Assembly: GCA_033964015.1 (NCBI GenBank)
Contig: CM066920.1
Span: forward strand, 9,329,912 to 9,393,911
Direction of reading: 5' to 3'
Source: Scolanthus callimorphus
Taxonomy: Eukaryota; Cnidaria; Anthozoa; Actiniaria; Edwardsiidae
Length of the DNA stretch: 64,000 nucleotides
The notes under the pieces are model-generated. The model was given only the letters and a program-made list of their open reading frames with translations, had not been told where the DNA came from and did not search any database. Each line of letters opens with the position of its first letter. Positions within the stretch are counted from its first letter, which is position 1. Shown piece after piece: positions 47,693-59,184 of this stretch. The position numbers and the translations under genes are program-made.

Positions 47693-47895
47693 TGATCCAT
47701 ATTATATCCGTTACCCGAACCTGGAATTTCCACAGGGGTCGCTGTGTTTGGCCCTGGAATTTCCACAGGGCCATTCATTTACCTCAGAATTTCCACTTTG
47801 ACACTCGAATTTCCACAGGAGTAGAGAAATATTTGAAAATTTGGAGTTCCTCGATAGGGGGTACGGCTATTTTTTGGGACAGCCCAATATAGTTG
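47693..47895. repeat. GGAATTTCCACAGG minisatellite element, copy of the 42.3-42.5 kb type
   Basis: Units of TGGAATTTCCACAGGG are bounded on the right by GGGGTACGGCTATTTTTTGG. GGGCTGATCCATATT at the left and GACAGCCCAATATAG at the right are approximate complements. Confidence 0.6.
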
Positions 47896-48848
47896 CATTT
47901 TCACGGCAAAGCACTCTGCGAAATTCCTAACTTGTCAATTTTCTCATACAGGCTAGACTTGCCTAAAAAGGCTCGTATGCAGAACAAGCGAGTGGGATGT
48001 GTGATATTGCTCAATACCATTGTGTAACTATTGAATATAAAGATACCAAATACCCTAGATGATTCAAGGTTTCTGTAAAACTTTAGGAATGCGAAGGGCT
48101 CTTGTTGGAAATTTCATACCCTGGAATTTAAGGGCACTAGCTGCAGGTAGTAAAACGCACCATCTATTCCAGTTACAGTTTTAACCTCCCATAAGGTGAC
48201 CACCGTTGAGAACAGAATAATTGCTAGTTTACCAGAGGTTATCGCAGAGGGGTAATACAATATATATATTTTTTGCTTATTCTTTTTTCGTGTCTATTTT
48301 CTAATTTGACAAAATAATGGAAAGGATTGGAAAAAGTTGTTTTGTAAACGAAATATAGGTTATGACTAAAGACGGTGCGCATAAGGTTCTCGTTCGAACC
48401 TTGTCATCATATAGTGTTGTAATTTTGTGCAGCTTTCTTTCACATAAACAGTCATGAACAACCAATGAACTACAATAAAGGGAATAGGAGTAGATGTAAG
48501 CATCATGGCAAAGGCCATAACTAAAAGCACCAAACTACATTAAATAGCTCGAGAGAACAACTAATCGAAAAAGAAGAAAATCAAGGAATCATTTTTCTTG
48601 AGTAGCAGCTGCTGTTTTCATTTCCTACATTTTTGAATCGCTGTTCATGCAGTCTCGCAAGTGGTCACCTTTTGCCCAGGACTTTGGCTTTTTTGGAAAT
48701 TGTGTTCTTCCCGACTTTTCTGACGAGCTTTTTTTCACAATAATTTCGATGTCTTTTTGAGAGATCATACGTTTACTCGTTTTGTTAGACTCAGATCTCG
48801 TCTGTTGTCAACTATTAAAATTGGGCACGCCAGTTGCAATAAACAAAA

Positions 48849-49010
48849 ATGAATCTAAAAAAAGGAAAGACACTGATTTACATCAAAGTACAGACGAAAT
48901 GTCCTGCACGTCCGTTTGAAAAAGACAGTGACCAGGACCACAGAGATCTGGCTGATACTGCAGGGTCTGAATTGGGTCTACTGGCATCTGACAAAAGCCT
49001 TAAAATATAA
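48849..49010 (+). CDS. Short ORF or terminal exon, 53 codons, unrecognised
   Basis: ATG to TAA, with a charged, protein-like C-terminal part (RPFEKDSDQDHRDLADT, LGLLASDKSLKI) and AATAAA at 49016-49021 directly after the stop. It may be the end of a spliced gene (an AAAG acceptor at about 48890) or a chance ORF. I do not recognise it. Confidence 0.25.
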   Translation: MNLKKGKTLIYIKVQTKCPARPFEKDSDQDHRDLADTAGSELGLLASDKSLKI

Positions 49011-50071
49011 CTGTGAATAAAAATGATGATGATGATGACAAATCAGTGCTTATTTAAGTGGCAACTGTCAAACAAAATTAACTGAAAACTGGCTTTGGCG
49101 TCTGCCACCACTCAAATGTAACAAATTTATCCTAAATGTCAAAGGACCCGACCCAACTTAAAAAAATTACTCGGTCTATGAAAAGGTTGTATATAGGAGT
49201 TGTTTTGCTCTTAGCAATGGGTCATAATGTGTTCAGCTCGATCCTCGATCCATTTATGCGAAATTACCTTTTCATACAAATAAATACAGCTGAATATGCT
49301 GAGCTATCTCAGCTGGCTTTGTATTAAATTTTATACACCATTGTTAGATTTTCACAAGAAAGCGTGACAATCATAAATAATCTTAAATAAAGGTGTTTTA
49401 AAAACACAAAATTATAATATAAACGATACCACCAACAAAAAAAAGTTTGCTTAATAAATAACTCATAATAAATAACTCATTGCATAGTATTATGGTTACT
49501 GAGAAACTTCGCGGCACGTCCTCGGAAAAACACGTCCTTCATTGAACCAAAACATGTCAACCTATATATCGATCTTATATGTAGTCCATTCTATAAGCTT
49601 TCCAGCGATATAAAGGATGATATGTTTTGGTTAAACTAAGGAGGTGTATGATTGTTTTTCCGGGACGAGCCGTGAAGGTTCTCAGTAACCTTAAGATGCG
49701 TCAAAGCTGGTGGACAATGGCGGATTAAGGGGGGTGCATTTGGGTGCCCGTGCACCCCCATTTGAGTTGATATTTTACACAACATGTATGAAACGTAGTG
49801 CACACTGTTTTTTAGCCACATATTATATATACTGTGCAGACACCTCTCCCCTATGGCGAGATTTTCTGTTTCAGTAAATTTTGGCAGGGGCAATGCTCGT
49901 CTCACCTTGCTCATTTGGTATGCAAGAAAATATATTACCAGGGGAATATCAGGTATTTCCCTCTTGATATCCCCCTTGCATAACTTATGAGCAGGTTATA
50001 CCCCTGTAGTTATTCAACTGCAGGCCTAGTGCAGGGTAATAACTCAACGTGGTCTTACTAGCCACGGGGGA

Positions 50072-50209
50072 TAGAGTGGATTTCACATGACTGTCGTGAG
50101 TAATTCGCAATTTTTTGTGATTACTCCCAATTGTGTAATTACTTTGCGATTGGTTTCACGTCATATGAAAACTTTGCGAATGGTTTCACGTCATATGAAA
50201 ACCACTCTA
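50072..50209. mobile_element. Family A element, short diverged copy
   Basis: TAGAGTGGATTTCACATGAC at the left and TCATATGAAAACCACTCTA at the right. GCGA(T/A)TGGTTTCACGTCATA is duplicated in tandem at its right side. Confidence 0.6.
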
Positions 50210-50819
50210 TGCAATTTACTAACTTGTAGAAAACAAAAACCGTAACAAGTGAAAAGTAACTTACCAGTGTGTAAATACGTTTGCCCAAGGTGATTGAAAA
50301 GTTTAACAGGCATAGATCGCCGGAGAGTCAAGTTGCGAAACATTTCAAATGGACCACAACAACATTGCCGTTGGCGGCTACTGCATCATCATGCGCAATC
50401 CGTTTTAGAACCTTGTCTTACTTGGAATCGCAGCTTCAGTCTTTTGCTTAACAAAAACCAAAATTTGTCCCTAAATATCGTGATATTTTTAAATCGACAT
50501 TTTAAACGTTCCGAACCTTGAATCGTCAATCGATGTTACATTTTGAAGATCAGTTATACTGTGTCAGAAAATCCTTGCTTGACAAGAAATCACAATTCAT
50601 GGAGCCAATCTTTGAACCAAAGAATCATCACTCAACACATTGAACATTTGCTCTGAACGCGCCATGTTGTATGTTGGTGCCAGGGACGGATCCTGGAATT
50701 TCATAAAGGAAGGCCTGATAGTGATAATATAGGAACCGAAAATTGCAAATTTCCATCAGCAAATACAGTAAAATCTCACGAAAATGGGGGAGGGGAGGCG
50801 CCCCCCTCGCCCCTCCCCC

Positions 50820-51000
50820 TAAATCCGCCCCTGTGTGCCAAACGAGTTCAACATTGTCAAACTACGATGTGAACGTGCAGAGAGCCGAGTACATGACCTT
50901 TCAACAAAGTTGAACCATGTTGAACGGGGTGCCAGACAAATTGAGCATCGTTCAACAAATGCAGAATGATGTTGAATCAAAAGTTGAATTTGTTTGGCCC
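50820..51000. repeat. CAACATTGT/GTTGAAC-rich palindromic element, copy 1
   Basis: GTGCCAAACGAGTTCAACATTG at the left is loosely mirrored by GAATGATGTTGAATC...TTTGGCCC at the right. A similar element lies at 59935-60155 (shared TGTTGAAC, GTTCAACA and GGC.CC words). Confidence 0.45.
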
Positions 51001-51810
51001 CCAGCCTTTAGAGAGAGCAATTTCGTCCCCACGCAACGTTTGGTAGACTGCGATGAAAATCCGTAAAAATCAGCGCGCGTAATCTGACCCGATAGTAATT
51101 ATCACTGAAGTACAGCGCGCTAATTTGCCTAACAAATGCGCTGACTTTCCCGTTCTTAGCCCAATTAGGGATTGGCTCGCAGTCTAAATAACGTTGGGCT
51201 GCGCGGCCCTTATCGGATAGTAACGTCACAAGTACGCGATTAGCCTCTGCGTGACGCGACGGAGTTACCCATTAAGGGCGCAGAGACGACGTTAATTTGT
51301 CTACTCTCTGCTGTGAGAAAAGACTGGCTGGTCATTATAGGCAAAATAACTTGATTTTTGTCGTTTTTTAGATCATGCCTATGAATAATTGATCAACTAC
51401 TCGATGTTTTGGATGAGTAAGTTTGTAAATCGTTCCAAACATGCTGAGTCTTCCAGCACGGCAAAGCCATGGAACTTCGTATTCATGTGATCAGTTCTAT
51501 AATCTTACTAAAACAATACGGCGCCTCAGGCTCCTTGGATAGGATTCTTTCGTCGAAGGCACTATCGTGGGAAAGTTTTCCCGAGGAAATTTGATGTTCA
51601 CAACGAATATTAGCCCGACAGAGAAAGGCGAGGGATAACTACCCCACATAGTACCTGAGACAGAAAGGCCGTATTATTTTTTATTGTACGACGCTAAATT
51701 TTGAGCGAAACGTGCGCACCGTTGGCTGATAATCGCCCGCAAAAGCGGGCACTATCAATGTCACGTGGTCACTCGACCAATGAAAATGCGTCAAAATTTA
51801 GCGTTTTACT

Positions 51811-51957
51811 ATAGCGATATTCACTGTTTATAAACATTGCCATTATAATGCTAATGTAGCAACCGTAGATTGAATAGCGCCCTTTGTTATTTCCACCAAT
51901 CGATCTCTGGTTGGCACATTAATAACAATGGATGACGTCAGCGTGAATAACGCTATA
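51811..51957. mobile_element. Family B element, full copy
   Basis: ATAGCGATATTCACTGTTTA at the left and TGACGTCAGCGTGAATAACGC at the right. It shares the AATCGATCTCTGGTTGGCAC core with 26287-26434. Confidence 0.7.
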
Positions 51958-52070
51958 GCGGAGAATAGTCGTGGACTTCATTTTGGTGACCATTCGGCTT
52001 TATTCACATCGCCCTCGGCGTCTAATTGTTAAATAAACTGAAATGCCTCTACTGTTTAACTACATACTTA

Positions 52071-52562
52071 CTACTTGCACCTCGTTTCTTCCATCCTCTT
52101 TTTGCACCTATCACAGGTCACCACACAGCACCAATTGAAGCGACAATTGCACCGCCACTTTTTAGTGATCTCATGGGTATCGTATCCGCGACCACAGCAC
52201 AGCTCACCACAGTTGTCAGGCACATTCGCCGTCCGGTTACAAATCCTAGAAGAGGTACCTATAATCCCCGTCTTCACATCCCGATCGCAATATGTCGGCG
52301 ATTTCTCCATGTAGACTAAACGATTCTTCTTCGGTTTCAGGACGACTTTCGGGGACTTAACGGCGAGTACGATACTCACGTCTTCCATTCCATTCCGCGC
52401 AGGGGCCTTTCGGGTCCGGACACGATTCGCGGTACCGAGCAGATGGAATGTCTTAAAGCCAATTTCTCGGAATGTGGGCAACGAGTTCCAACATGTCTCA
52501 GTCACGCAAGACTGTGATGGTCCGTGACAGCGGCATTCCAGTTTGAGACTGTCGTTCAAGAT
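52071..52562 (-). CDS. Wnt C-terminal (last) exon, Wnt7-type, copy 1
   Basis: The acceptor TTTGCCAG is followed in phase 0 by ILNDSLKLECRCHG, and 163 codons run to TAG. This is the same junction as the last exon of Wnt5. Features: CWNSLPTFREIG, LVYMEKSPTYC, GTSSRICN, ELCCGRGYDTHE, and the end KKWRCNCRFNWCCVVTC, closest to Wnt7 proteins. The C-terminal cysteines look complete. The lipidation loop reads CHGPSQSC; the acceptor Ser (52515-52517) is kept, but the following Gly is Gln. No N-terminal Wnt exon was found on the - strand between here and 55714. It could be an alternative last exon of a gene starting to the right, a tandem exon duplicate, or a gene whose earlier exons I failed to see. 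Confidence 0.85.
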   Translation of the reverse strand: MLNDSLKLECRCHGPSQSCVTETCWNSLPTFREIGFKTFHLLGTANRVRTRKAPARNGMEDVSIVLAVKSPKVVLKPKKNRLVYMEKSPTYCDRDVKTGIIGTSSRICNRTANVPDNCGELCCGRGYDTHEITKKWRCNCRFNWCCVVTCDRCKKRMEETRCK

Positions 52563-55500
52563 CTGGCAAAGGTATGTTTGATTATGAAATTTTGGTAACT
52601 AAACGACTACTGTTTTCAGTGAAAGGTAGTAACAGGTCGCGTTATTTGAAAACCTCCCTGACCATAGTCTCAATAGCGTCAATACTACGTCTTCACCAGA
52701 AAAGCGCGACATAACTCCTATCCGTGACATGGAGTTTTCGTGACCACGTGACGTGGTTTGAGTCGGATTCAAGATGACAGCCACTCGATTTTCAAATATG
52801 TTTTTCTCCATACATTTCTGATTAATCGATTTTGAGCTTCAATTCACCTCAGCCGGTTGCGTGACACAGGGGATGTCGCGTTTTTCTCGCGATGTAGCGG
52901 TACGTCATATCAAGAAAGAGGGGTCGTTTTCGTCAATAACCTCATGCTCGTAACGTGGGTTACCTGTGCAGTAGTTCCTGGCTCTCGGGGACCAAAACAA
53001 AGATGGCAACGTTTCTCTCGAAAATCTGCACGTTTTGAACAATGTTTCGGCAATTTAGCGTGGGAAATAAGCTACAAAAACACCTGGAATTCTAAATATC
53101 GCAAGTAGAAACGTCCAAACGACGGCGCTGATGTGCTCGCAATTTTTTGGCCGTGAATTGGACTTCACTAGCGGAAGTTTTTGCAATTTCAATTTGAAAA
53201 AGCTACGCATATTTTGCCGTTTGTTCACGCTTATTACCTGGGGTGTAACCTGGTGCGATAATGTTTTAACCAGACTACCGTGTACTGTGGCTGAGGCAGC
53301 ATAACATCTAATCGTTTTTGGACTTCTGTTTAAACGAAATAGTTTGTATAGGGTGTTGTAAAGCGCAGCGCACCGTTTTTGAACAAACGTTATACCACTT
53401 CCTGGTTACTAGTAAGAAGGCTGTTACCTTTGCATTATAACTGAAATGATTATGTTTGAAGAGAAGTAGAAATAGCTGTTATTAGTTAGCAATCAACCCT
53501 TTTTGTCTCACTCGAGTTACGCAAAATGAGTTACTATTTATTAGGTAAAGTTTGTTGAGGAAAGTAATTAAATTATAGTAAATTAAGTTATTTGGAGAAT
53601 TATTAGAACATGTTACTCAGGAGTGGCATTTCTAGGTAATTTTGCGTTAAAGTAATATATAAAATTGACAAAAGCTACCTTAACATATTATATACTTACA
53701 TCCTTCATTCGGCCAGATGATCACTGGAATGGAATGTCCCAATGGTTTTAGCACCCCTTAGCTTCTAAAACAGTATTGCTATCACAGTTTGTGTGTTTTT
53801 GTAGTATATACGGGCCTTGGGGCGAAATACGTGGGCGGCACTTAGTAGATACAGGCTATAAACCTAATCGGCTAACGGTGTTTACATCTTGTTGCCCCCA
53901 TGGCCCAATTAAGATCACCTGACTATTCATTTGGGAGGTTACCGTTGTTCATTTTGTACATAGTTGCATGCACCCGGTCGTGTGCGAGAATGTGAGCAAA
54001 TGTATTAGTCTAGTCGCCAGAGGGGGTTCACGTGCAACCCCCGGAACTAGTAACGAGACATACTTTTTGGAACCCTTAGGATATCAAAAAACTGGTTTTA
54101 GATGTCCCACGGCCCAAAAAGTGTCACACGGCCACGATTTTTGTTTTTTGATTATATTCTTTTGTTATTTAATGAGATTCAATGAAGCAATTTTATAGAC
54201 TGTAGCACTGTTTAGAAAAGCATTCCAGTCTTACCACTTATGCTATTATAGTGTCATTAATAGACTGAACACATGTGTGCAATTTACATGCCCGTTTTAT
54301 ACATGTTATGTTTCTTACTGATAGATATTTTCTAAGACTCTGTCAGCCTTTGTATTTCTCATTAGGAAATACCAAAACGATATGCGTATGTGACGGGAAA
54401 AGGCTGAGACAGCAATTTAACTAGTCTACATGTGATCAGAGTATTCCCAAGATCGTAAAAGTATAGTTTTAGAATCTAAAGAGCTTTTCTGAATAGTGAT
54501 ACAGTCCATAAAATTGGCTCATTGAATCTCATTAAAGAACAAAAGAATATAATTAAAAAACAAACATCGGCCCAAAAAGTGGCCGTGGGACACTTTTTCG
54601 GGTTGGGGACACCTCAAACCAGATTCTAGACACCCTAAGGGTTCTAAAAATATATGTCCCCATAAATGTTCCGGGGGTGAACCCCCTCTGGCGACTAGAC
54701 TATATCCCAACTGAATCATTACATGATTTGAATTGGATGGCAATAAGAGGTTAGCCGATTCAGTTTATTGCAATCGCGATTACAGAAAATGCAGCGGGAA
54801 TTGGAAGGAATCAATGGAAAATGACTTTGACGAGACAAATGTTTTATAATATCTATTATACTTATCCTATATACACACTGTCTATATACAATTATGCATT
54901 AGAAATACAAGTTAAGCGCAGAGAGCTATAGGTGGTCAGTCAGTGACACCACACGGGCAATCTAGCTGTACATTTAACAATTAGTCAATTTCGGCGCCCC
55001 TAAACTCAGGGGCCACTGCCAAGTTGTTTTGGCAATAGATAATTCTCCATTTTTCTCCTTCAGAAAAATGTGCGTGCTATGCACTACGCAAAGTAGGCTA
55101 CACAACTATTTTATTTTCGAATAAGCATGCCCATGTACCAATAGCCAAGAATGCGTCCAACGTTCTACCATTTCTACGATAAGTAATAACAAAGTGTGTT
55201 CTTTAATGCAGCCGAAAAACAGCATGCGCCGTATGCGTGTAAAAATTGCGGAACCTTTGTAGCTCTTTGTCAAAAGAATAACTCGTCTATCATTGCGCAG
55301 TCGCAAAAATCCCCCTCCTCCCTCCCTGAAATATTAGGTTTTGCCCTGCCCATCGCTGAATTCCATTGAACAGTTAAAATATACAAATCCTAATAGCAGT
55401 CTTTTATCATTGCTGCCCTGTGATTGCTTGAGCCACTTGTAAGCTATAGCCTACTACTAGCGAAGAGTGTTGGGTTTGAAGCCACCGCAATAGCAAATGA

Positions 55501-55714
55501 CAAGCTATAAAGATTGCGTTTGGCTCGTAAAATAGACAGACCTACTAGTTGTATTTGACGAAAGCAATTAAACCTCGAGCCCGAGACCTGCCACAATGTC
55601 ACAAATACTGCGTTCTTTGAAGATTTTAAGTAATAATAACACTTTAAGACACTTTTCGCACGATTCTAGAATGTTAATTTTACCTAAGTTCCTTCCGCTG
55701 CTACCTACTGTATC
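52563..55714. other. Interval between Wnt7-type exons 1 and 2, without Wnt exons
   Basis: I searched by eye for the - strand codons of WGGC, the WNC block and the ACS.G.L..C.C block and found none. It holds the long inverted-repeat element at 53999-54709. Confidence 0.5.
53999..54709. mobile_element. Long inverted-repeat element, arms about 180 bases
   Basis: The left arm (TAGTCGCCAGAGGGGGTTCA, ACCCTTAGGATATC, GTCCCACGGCC, AAAAAGTG, AAAGAATATAAT complement) is mirrored by the right arm ending CCCCCTCTGGCGACTAGA. The unpaired centre is about 340 bases. A one-arm fragment lies at 9240-9337. No transposase frame is visible. Confidence 0.75.
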
Positions 55715-56199
55715 TTATTTACAAGTATGCACAGTGACACGTTCTGCGCAATGTCTACACTTGACGAAGCAACACCAGACAAACTTGCATCTACATCGCC
55801 TCGTCTTATTGTACATATGTTTATCATAACCGCGCCCGCAGCACAAACCTTACATACATCCGACATTCGGTTGGACCTTTTTCCGCTTATATAGCACGTT
55901 CTTCCTTTGGTACCAGGTAACTTCTTTAACGTGTTCTTGTTACAGTAACTAGGTGGGTTTCGAGTAAACACTAGTTCTTGCTTTGATTTCGGCTTGGTCA
56001 GAGGGTCTGCAATCAGCACTAAAGATTTTTTTGCCTTTACTCGACTTTTTATCATAACGCGCTTCGCTTCTTTGTATAAGGTTTTTAATTGGTTGCTGAC
56101 CTCTCGCATTGGCGGCAGCTCGTTCCAGCAGGTCTCCATGGAACATGATCCGGAGGAACCATGGCACTTGCATTCTCTGTGCAACTTACTTTTCACTAC
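55715..56199 (-). pseudogene. Wnt C-terminal exon, Wnt7-type, copy 2, with a one-base frameshift
   Basis: The acceptor CACTCGCAG is followed in phase 0 by VVKSKLHRECKCHG, and the lipidation loop CHGSSGSC is normal. Then come CWNELPPMREVS, ELVFTRNPPSYC and GTKGRTC. After about 117 codons, at SDVCK, the frame is lost. One base fewer than expected in the short A-run at 55845-55847 (T-run on the coding strand) puts LCCGRGYDKHMY, RRCRCKFVWCCFVKC and HTCK in another frame, ending at a TAA at 55715-55717. Every expected cysteine after the break is still encoded, so the lesion is either very recent or a sequencing/assembly slip. As read, translation would continue in the wrong frame to about 55705. 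No upstream Wnt exon was found between here and 61609. Confidence 0.85.
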
Positions 56200-57340
56200 C
56201 TGCGAGTGGAGTGGTAGGGAATATGATACTGTGAGGTGGGGACGATGTGGGAACAAAAATATTGACAATGGTAACTATAGTCTGACAAGCGTTAACGATG
56301 CGATTAGTGTGAGGTGATGGTTGAATGACGAACACGAGTGAAGTGGTAGCAAAAGGGGATATGATACTATGAGGTGATGATGTAGCAAGCAAATATTGAC
56401 AATGGTAACTATACTCTGGACAATCGTAAACGATGCGATGACTGTGAGGTGATGGTGGAGTGACGAACACGAGTGGAGTGTTGTAGCAAAAGGGAATATG
56501 ATGCTGTGAGGTTATGACGATGTGGCAAACAAAAATATTGACAATGGTAACTATACTCTGAACAATCAAACGATGCGATGACTGAGGGATGGTGGAGTTA
56601 CGAACACGAGTGAAGTGCTAGCAAAAGAGAATATGATACTGTGAGGTGATGACGATGTGGCAAACAAAAATATTGACAATGGTAACTATACTCTGAACAA
56701 TCATAAACGATGCGATGACTGAGGGGATGGTGGAGTTACGAACACGAGTGAAGTGCTAGCAAAAGAGAATTTGAGGTGATGACGATGTGGCAAACAAAAA
56801 TATTGCCAATGGTTACGGAAAACATACTCGTGTCAGTCGTAAACGATGCGAGTTAATGGTAGGAAAAAGGGATATGACAGTGTGAAGTGATGGTAGAATA
56901 GCAAACAAATATTGGCCATGGTCATGGAAAACAAAGTGTGATGTGTTGGCGGAGTGTCAAGATAAATAATAGCAAAGGTATGGGAAAATATACGCGTAAC
57001 AATGGTGTACGATGCAAGTGAAGAGGTGACAAAAGGGCATGACGGTGATGGCGTGTGGTATGCAAATAATGACACTAATGGTAAAGGAAAACACTCGTGT
57101 CCGTTGCTTACGATGCGAGTTAAATGGTAGCAAAAGGGGAAATGATAGTGTGAGGCGATGACGGTGTGGCAAACAAAAACATTGACAATGGTAATGCAAG
57201 TAGTAGCAAAAGGGTATATGACGGTGTGGGGTGATGACGGTATAGCAAGCAAATAATGACAATGATAACTGAAAACTATACGAGTTTAGTGGGATATGAC
57301 CAGGCGAGATATTAGTGGAATGGCAAACACATAATGGCAA
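56200..57340. repeat. Diverged minisatellite directly upstream of the copy 2 acceptor
   Basis: At least eight imperfect units contain GTGAGGTGATG, TGGCAAACAAA(A/T)ATTGACAATGG and ACGAACACGAGTG(A/G)AGTG. Units are about 100-135 bases apart and decay towards the right. On the - strand the array is pyrimidine-rich and forms the 3' part of the intron before the Wnt exon. The open frames on the - strand here (up to 139 codons) are repeat translations. Confidence 0.75.
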
Positions 57341-57447
57341 CGCTCGGGGAAAAGACGTGAAGGGAGAAGAGAAAATGTGTTAGTGGTTGTGGCGAAGAAG
57401 TGTAACAAACGGCGCCTGTTTAACCATGCAAGAAAATTTATCAGTGG

Positions 57448-57607
57448 CAGAGATGCCAACTCCGCCGCTTTTGGCGGGAGACTCACGCTTTTCAGCTATT
57501 TCTCCCGCTGCAATTTCGGAGATTTTCTCTCATGTTCCCTTATATCTCCCGCCAATACTTCTTCGCGAATCTCCCGCTTTTTTGTTCACTTGAGGTTGGC
57601 ATCTCTG
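57448..57607. mobile_element. Inverted-repeat element, 160 bases
   Basis: CAGAGATGCCAAC at the left and GTTGGCATCTCTG at the right are perfect complements. The interior has four or five scattered (T)CTCCCGC words. Confidence 0.75.
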
Positions 57608-58054
57608 TGTTAAGCAAATGTGGCATGAAGACATCCAACAAGGGGCACTTTGTGGGCGGTTATATGAAGATATGATTAGCTGTTACCAAGTAACACCTCA
57701 AAGGATGGATGGTTGTTAAAGGGTTTCCACGAGTCCTTACAAATCATGGATTAATTTTCTTTTCCAGGCTTGGAAAGTACTGGACATGAAAAGTCGTGGA
57801 AAATGTTTCTTTAGAAACAATTGCGAAGCAATGAATGTGCGTATATAATAAATAAAGAATCTGAAAAGTGGTGCGTTTGTTAGCATATAACGTCATTCAA
57901 ACTTTTTGGAAAAAGTCCTTAAATATCCTGGAAGTTGGGCTTGTCGAAGGGTGGAAATCTTGGTTAAGTATCGACCTCTGAACAAAACACGTCTTACGTT
58001 ATCCGCGAATTACCTTATGTAGACGAAGCTCGCCTCGGTTGATGTTAAGGTGCC

Positions 58055-58345
58055 AGATGATAAATGGTTTCTGATGATGATATGTTACTACAACAGCGTA
58101 GACGAGGGTGAGGACGGTGATGATGGTAAAGTTGATGTTGGTAATGATGTTGATAATGATGGTGATGATGATGATGGTGTTAAAGGACGATACCGGTTAT
58201 GGTGATCGTGGCGCTTATGATGAAACTGAAGACATCATGAGAGATGATGTGAGATAATGATATTGTTAATGTGGACGATGAAGATGGTAGTGATGATAAT
58301 GACGGTTAATATAATACGATGAAGATGGTAGTGATGATAATGACG
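58055..58345 (+). repeat. Imperfect GAT/GATGTT microsatellite
   Basis: A run of GATGATGAT, GGTGATGATG, GATAATGA and similar triplets. The unit GATGAAGATGGTAGTGATGA is repeated in tandem at its right end (offset about 41 bases). Confidence 0.75.
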
Positions 58346-59184
58346 GTTAATATAATACGAAGTGAAAAGGTCCTCTGGGTGTTACTTTAATTGTTAAACA
58401 GCTTCGAGTTGAATCCCACCAACGACAGGTTGATGAAGAGGAAAGAAGAGCTGCTGAGACATGGAGACATGAAGACGAGAAGAACCGCGACATGAAGACG
58501 AGAAAAGGGAATGAGAAAAGACTTGGAATAAGATCCATGCATCAATATGCTTCTTGTTATGATCAGTTGTTATTCAATCGAGCATGCTCTACCTCGGATT
58601 ACCTTGTGGCATGCATGGGAGGAAGGTTATAAGCCAACTTCTTAAAATCGCGCAAAAACAATGTTTCTCTCCGCCTATAGTTGCAAGTATTCCAAGGAAG
58701 GAAAACAAACTTTCTCGTTCTAAGCATCCAAGCTTAGGATATAGCAAATGTTCAGCTCGACGGTACAACTTCATATGAAAGGAAAACGGACAACCAGGCA
58801 AAACATAGGAATGATAAGCTAGATTATCTCATGACTAAAGTTCTTTATTGATTAACATCATTTATTAATATACATTATCTTTCTACATATTTTTCTATGA
58901 TTAGGACTAGTTTCGTTATCCTAATAGATGCATGCCATCGCACCAAGACAATCTAAGAAATTCCACAGCCAATAGGCCACTTGCACTAACTGGGTCACGT
59001 GACCCATATCCAATACATTCTGTGCAAAGTCTTGAAAATTAATCTCGCTGCCATTTGCTCCAGGTGAGAGATTTTATGTTGGAACTTCAGTTTCTGACTA
59101 ATATCAATTGTATTTCTGGAATTGATTTTGACGAAACATCTCGTTAAGAGGTAGTTGGGTCACGTGACCAAGTAAGTCTATAGT

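Larger units (their letters stand above)
45998..48848. other. Spacer with hairpin elements
   Basis: No gene was recognised. It holds inverted repeats at 46597-46737 and 47237-47612 and the minisatellite element at 47693-47895. Confidence 0.4.
49011..52070. other. Spacer 3' of the first Wnt7-type exon
   Basis: No gene was recognised. It holds a family A element (50072-50209), a palindromic CAACAT-rich element (about 50820-51000) and a family B element (51811-51957). Confidence 0.4.

Noticed and set aside
56186..57486. Several - strand frames of 66-139 codons, some with hydrophobic His/Ser/Thr-rich text
   Set aside because: They repeat the same short peptides because they translate the diverged minisatellite.
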